DNA from: Phyllobacteriaceae bacterium UBA1940
GTDB taxonomy: Bacteria; Pseudomonadota; Alphaproteobacteria; Rhizobiales; Rhizobiaceae
NCBI GenBank assembly: GCA_002336975.1
Contig: DDFA01000076.1
Location: 1 to 13,131 of the forward strand
DNA length: 13,131 nt
Reading direction: 5' to 3'
Part shown: one piece after another, positions 12,803 to 13,131 of the stretch
Numbering within the stretch: the stretch's first letter is position 1
Layout of the letters: each line of letters opens with the position of its first letter
Program-made: the position numbers and the translations under genes
The notes under the pieces: model-generated
Databases searched by the model: none
Seen by the model: the letters and a program-made list of their open reading frames with translations, nothing else
Told to the model about the DNA's origin: nothing

Positions 12803-13114
12803 ATGAGCTATGCCGCTGCCGCATTTTCCTTCATTCTTACAAGCATATCTCTAGCCTTTCTCCAAGGTTATCTACAGGGGCGCTTTCACGTCTTCCGGCT
12901 TGCCCGTGAACAGCCGTTCAGGACGCTGTCCGCCCTCATACGGATTGGGCTGTCCGTTTGGGCCGCCATAGTTGCATTTCAATGGTCGGCAGAGTTGCAA
13001 GACGACTGGGCGCAGCAAATGCGCTGGGAAGAGCGTCGCCAAGCCGAGGTGGCGCTATGGCAAGGAATTGATCGAGAGTGGGTCATATATATGCATGACA
13101 TGCATGGCTGTTGA
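12803..13114 (+). CDS. Orphan two-TM membrane protein, function unknown
   Basis: A 103-residue protein I do not recognise. It has two hydrophobic segments: AAAAFSFILTSISLAFLQGY (4-23) and TLSALIRIGLSVWAAIVAFQ (about 41-60), joined by a basic loop, then a charged, Trp-containing tail (WAQQMRWEERRQAEVALWQG) that may be helical and cytoplasmic. ATG 12803 has a GGA 7-8 bases upstream; an in-frame ATG at 12767 without any ribosome-binding sequence would add 12 residues. The frame is open further 5' into the tRNA, which is not coding. Codon usage is less GC-biased than in the rest of the window, in keeping with accessory DNA beyond the tRNA. Its TM pattern and uninterrupted frame support a real gene, but there is no homology evidence. 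Confidence 0.5.
   Translation: MSYAAAAFSFILTSISLAFLQGYLQGRFHVFRLAREQPFRTLSALIRIGLSVWAAIVAFQWSAELQDDWAQQMRWEERRQAEVALWQGIDREWVIYMHDMHGC
13091..13105. repeat. Perfect ATGCATG palindrome at the 3' end of the orphan gene
   Basis: ATGCATG (13091-13097), one base, CATGCAT (13099-13105), lying just before the stop codon at 13112-13114 and encoding the MHDMH residues. Could be an incidental coding repeat or a binding site. Confidence 0.5.
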
Positions 13115-13131
13115 TTTCCGCCGAGAACTGA

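Overview
The window is GC-rich and densely packed, with few and short intergenic gaps, and its gene content points to an alphaproteobacterium of the order Hyphomicrobiales (rhizobia and relatives, most likely near Phyllobacteriaceae). The placement is inferred from gene families and style: a single-domain ModE-type regulator next to modC, an M3 peptidyl-dipeptidase, Bcr/CflA efflux, a rhizobial-type beta-carbonic anhydrase, a lemA-TPM-TPM cluster and a yggT-yggU pair. I did no database comparison.

Layout. 1-323: the 3' end of modC (molybdate ABC transporter ATPase), followed by a small ModE-type DNA-binding protein (393-734) with a Mo-box-like dyad upstream. 890-2944 (minus): a complete peptidyl-dipeptidase, dcp. 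3089-4815: a MarR regulator overlapping by ATGA a Bcr/CflA drug-efflux permease, with an AT-rich operator/promoter region between it and dcp. 4831-7402 (minus): a tight four-gene run reading small membrane protein, pdxY (pyridoxal kinase), DUF429 protein, beta-carbonic anhydrase. The last two junctions both carry a TTGA stop/start overlap, although the carbonic anhydrase may start at a later ATG. 7720-9838 (plus): lemA lipoprotein, a TPM protein with signal peptide and Gly/Ser tail, and a second membrane-bound TPM protein, an evident three-gene envelope operon. 9909-10415: a GNAT acetyltransferase. 10435-11037 (minus): an unrecognised secreted protein. 11155-11688: inorganic pyrophosphatase (ppa). 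11703-12316 (minus): yggT and a DUF167/YggU protein. 12430-12505: tRNA-Ala(CGC) with an encoded CCA. After the tRNA the sequence is visibly less GC-rich, holds a tandem 13-bp repeat and an orphan two-TM membrane protein, and looks like the edge of a tRNA-integrated element.

The most striking unexplained structure is a 259-bp non-coding element at 7414-7672 between the pdxY run and the lemA run. It has perfect 15-bp terminal inverted repeats ending in TA, longer imperfect inverted ends, and three internal hairpins that all have 5-nt loops. I read it as a MITE (a short non-autonomous transposon, probably of the TA-duplicating IS630/Tc1 type). It lies 11 bp from the likely start of one gene and 47 bp from the start of the other. 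It therefore supplies nearly all of the shared divergent regulatory region, and its two ends carry outward-facing ATG codons in frame with both neighbouring genes.

I see no CRISPR array, rRNA, complete transposase or integrase gene, or defence system inside the window.
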